Under the pieces are notes generated by a model. That model ran no database searches and was not told the DNA's origin. It saw only the letters and a program-made list of their open reading frames with translations. A program made the translations under genes and the position numbers. 41,058 nt of DNA from Lutibacter sp. (GTDB lineage Bacteria; Bacteroidota; Bacteroidia; Flavobacteriales; Flavobacteriaceae): assembly GCF_021647475.1 (NCBI RefSeq), contig NZ_JAKIUR010000027.1:1-41058 (forward strand). The letters run 5' to 3'. Shown here one piece after another: positions 40,344 through 41,058 of this stretch (its first letter is position 1; each line of letters opens with the position of its first letter).

Positions 40344-41058
40344 ATGGCGAAAGTAGTTGTATTAGGAGCAGGAATATCTGGGCATACTGCAGTGTCTTAT
40401 TTAAGTAAGAGTCTTAAAAAAAATCATGAAGTGGTTATGATATCCCCAAATAGCAACTTTCAATGGTTACCGTCAAATATTTGGGTAGGTGTTGGTTTAA
40501 TGACAATAGACCAAGTTAAATTTAAATTAGCTCCTGTTTATAAAAAATTAGGCGTTGATTACAAACAAGCAATGGCACTTTCTATTCATCCAGAAGGAGA
40601 TTTAGAAAATGCTAAAGGATTTGTGAAAATTAAATACGTTTCAGAAAAAGAAAACAGTAAAGAAGAAATAGTATCTTATGATTATTTAATTAATGCCACA
40701 GGACCAAAGTTAAATTTTGATGCTACAGAAGGTCTAGGTCCTCATAAATTCACACAGTCTGTTTGTACTTATGACCATGCAGCAGAAGCTTGGAGTAAAT
40801 TTCAGAAATCTCTTACTAAAATGGAAAAAGGGGAAAAACAAACTTTTGTAGTAGGCACAGGTCATCCAATGGCAACTTGTCAAGGGGCTGCCTTTGAATA
40901 TATTTTAAACATCGCTTTTGAAATAAAGAAGAGAAATTTAATGCATTTGGCTGATTTATGGTGGTTGAGTAATGAGTATGAGCTAGGTGATTTTGGGATG
41001 GGAGGAGCATATATAAAAAGAAATGGATACATAACACCAACTAAAATATTTACAGAAT
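40344..41058 (+). CDS. Sulfide:quinone oxidoreductase-like flavoprotein (partial)
   Basis: At least 238 residues, cut by the window end. It starts with the Rossmann FAD motif VVVLGAGISGHTAVSYL, then NFQWLPSNIWVGVGL, and LINATGPKLNF near residue 120. Two cysteines sit where SQR family members place redox cysteines: Cys141 in QSVCTYDHA and Cys179 in GHPMATCQGAAFE. It would reduce quinone with sulfide and build a persulfide. The third expected cysteine and the membrane-binding C-terminus lie outside the window, so other disulfide-reductase-like flavoproteins (for example type II NADH dehydrogenase relatives) cannot be excluded. The ATG directly follows the rhodanese stop. Confidence 0.75.
   Translation, partial: MAKVVVLGAGISGHTAVSYLSKSLKKNHEVVMISPNSNFQWLPSNIWVGVGLMTIDQVKFKLAPVYKKLGVDYKQAMALSIHPEGDLENAKGFVKIKYVSEKENSKEEIVSYDYLINATGPKLNFDATEGLGPHKFTQSVCTYDHAAEAWSKFQKSLTKMEKGEKQTFVVGTGHPMATCQGAAFEYILNIAFEIKKRNLMHLADLWWLSNEYELGDFGMGGAYIKRNGYITPTKIFTE

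Noticed and set aside
40816..41040. Minus-strand ORF at the right end
   Set aside because: It is the reverse shadow of the flavoprotein gene, which shows the Rossmann and SQR-like motifs on the plus strand.
1..41058. CRISPR array, prophage, IS element or rRNA
   Set aside because: No evenly spaced direct repeats, integrase, transposase or rRNA sequence was seen; the only mobile-like item is the REP/MITE unit.

Overview
The window is chromosomal DNA from an AT-rich member of the Flavobacteriaceae (Bacteroidota). Three things support this. The promoters follow the Bacteroidota pattern TTTG-N19-TAnnTTTG and genes lack Shine-Dalgarno sites. An alternative complex III operon (actA-F) is followed by a cytochrome oxidase. 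The protein sequences (RpsB, RplM, PolA, a GT117-like membrane protein, a persulfide dioxygenase-rhodanese fusion) look flavobacterial. A Lutibacter/Polaribacter/Tenacibaculum-like genus is possible but I cannot fix it from sequence alone.

Layout. 1-195: one arm of a REP/MITE-like repeat and the frr terminator. 196-7010: the translation block rplM-rpsI-rpsB-tsf ... pyrH-frr on the minus strand, split by an oppositely oriented NagP-like sugar permease and NagX-like membrane protein. 7236-15465: polA, a membrane metallophosphoesterase, a cysteine-less thioredoxin-fold protein, a polysaccharide deacetylase and a 1028-residue GT117/DUF2723 protein. 15628-16559: tRNA-Gln(UUG) and a tandem UspA protein. 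16724-21394: rimP-nusA-infB with a GC-rich leader hairpin, then a small SPOR protein. 22019-33416: actABCDEF plus coxB-coxA, the quinol-to-oxygen respiratory module. 33484-34506: ruvB, probably leaderless. 34582-41058: a sulfur island of two SulP transporters, a persulfide dioxygenase-rhodanese fusion, a rhodanese lipoprotein and a sulfide:quinone-reductase-like flavoprotein cut by the window end.

How the genes work together. The respiratory block oxidises quinol (ActA-F) and passes electrons to an aa3/caa3-type oxidase. The sulfur island can feed that quinone pool: an SQR-like enzyme would make persulfide, the dioxygenase would oxidise it to sulfite, rhodaneses would shuttle sulfane sulfur, and SulP carriers could move the resulting oxyanions. 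Three transcription units of the island each carry a perfect CRP/FNR-type palindrome (GTRAY-N4-RTYAC) about 35 bases before the end of a -7 box, the spacing expected for class II activation. This suggests one redox- or sulfur-responsive regulon. The regulator is not in the window.

Most notable observations: the three sulfur-island palindromes; a 121-base repeat present twice in inverted orientation 39.4 kb apart, the right copy lying inside a roughly 200-base MITE-like unit; a heptaheme ActA made by a recent 104-residue tandem duplication; a DNA polymerase I whose proofreading site has lost three of four metal-binding carboxylates; a thioredoxin fold without any cysteine; and a three-way-junction RNA predicted just before rpsB. 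No IS element, CRISPR array, prophage or rRNA is visible.
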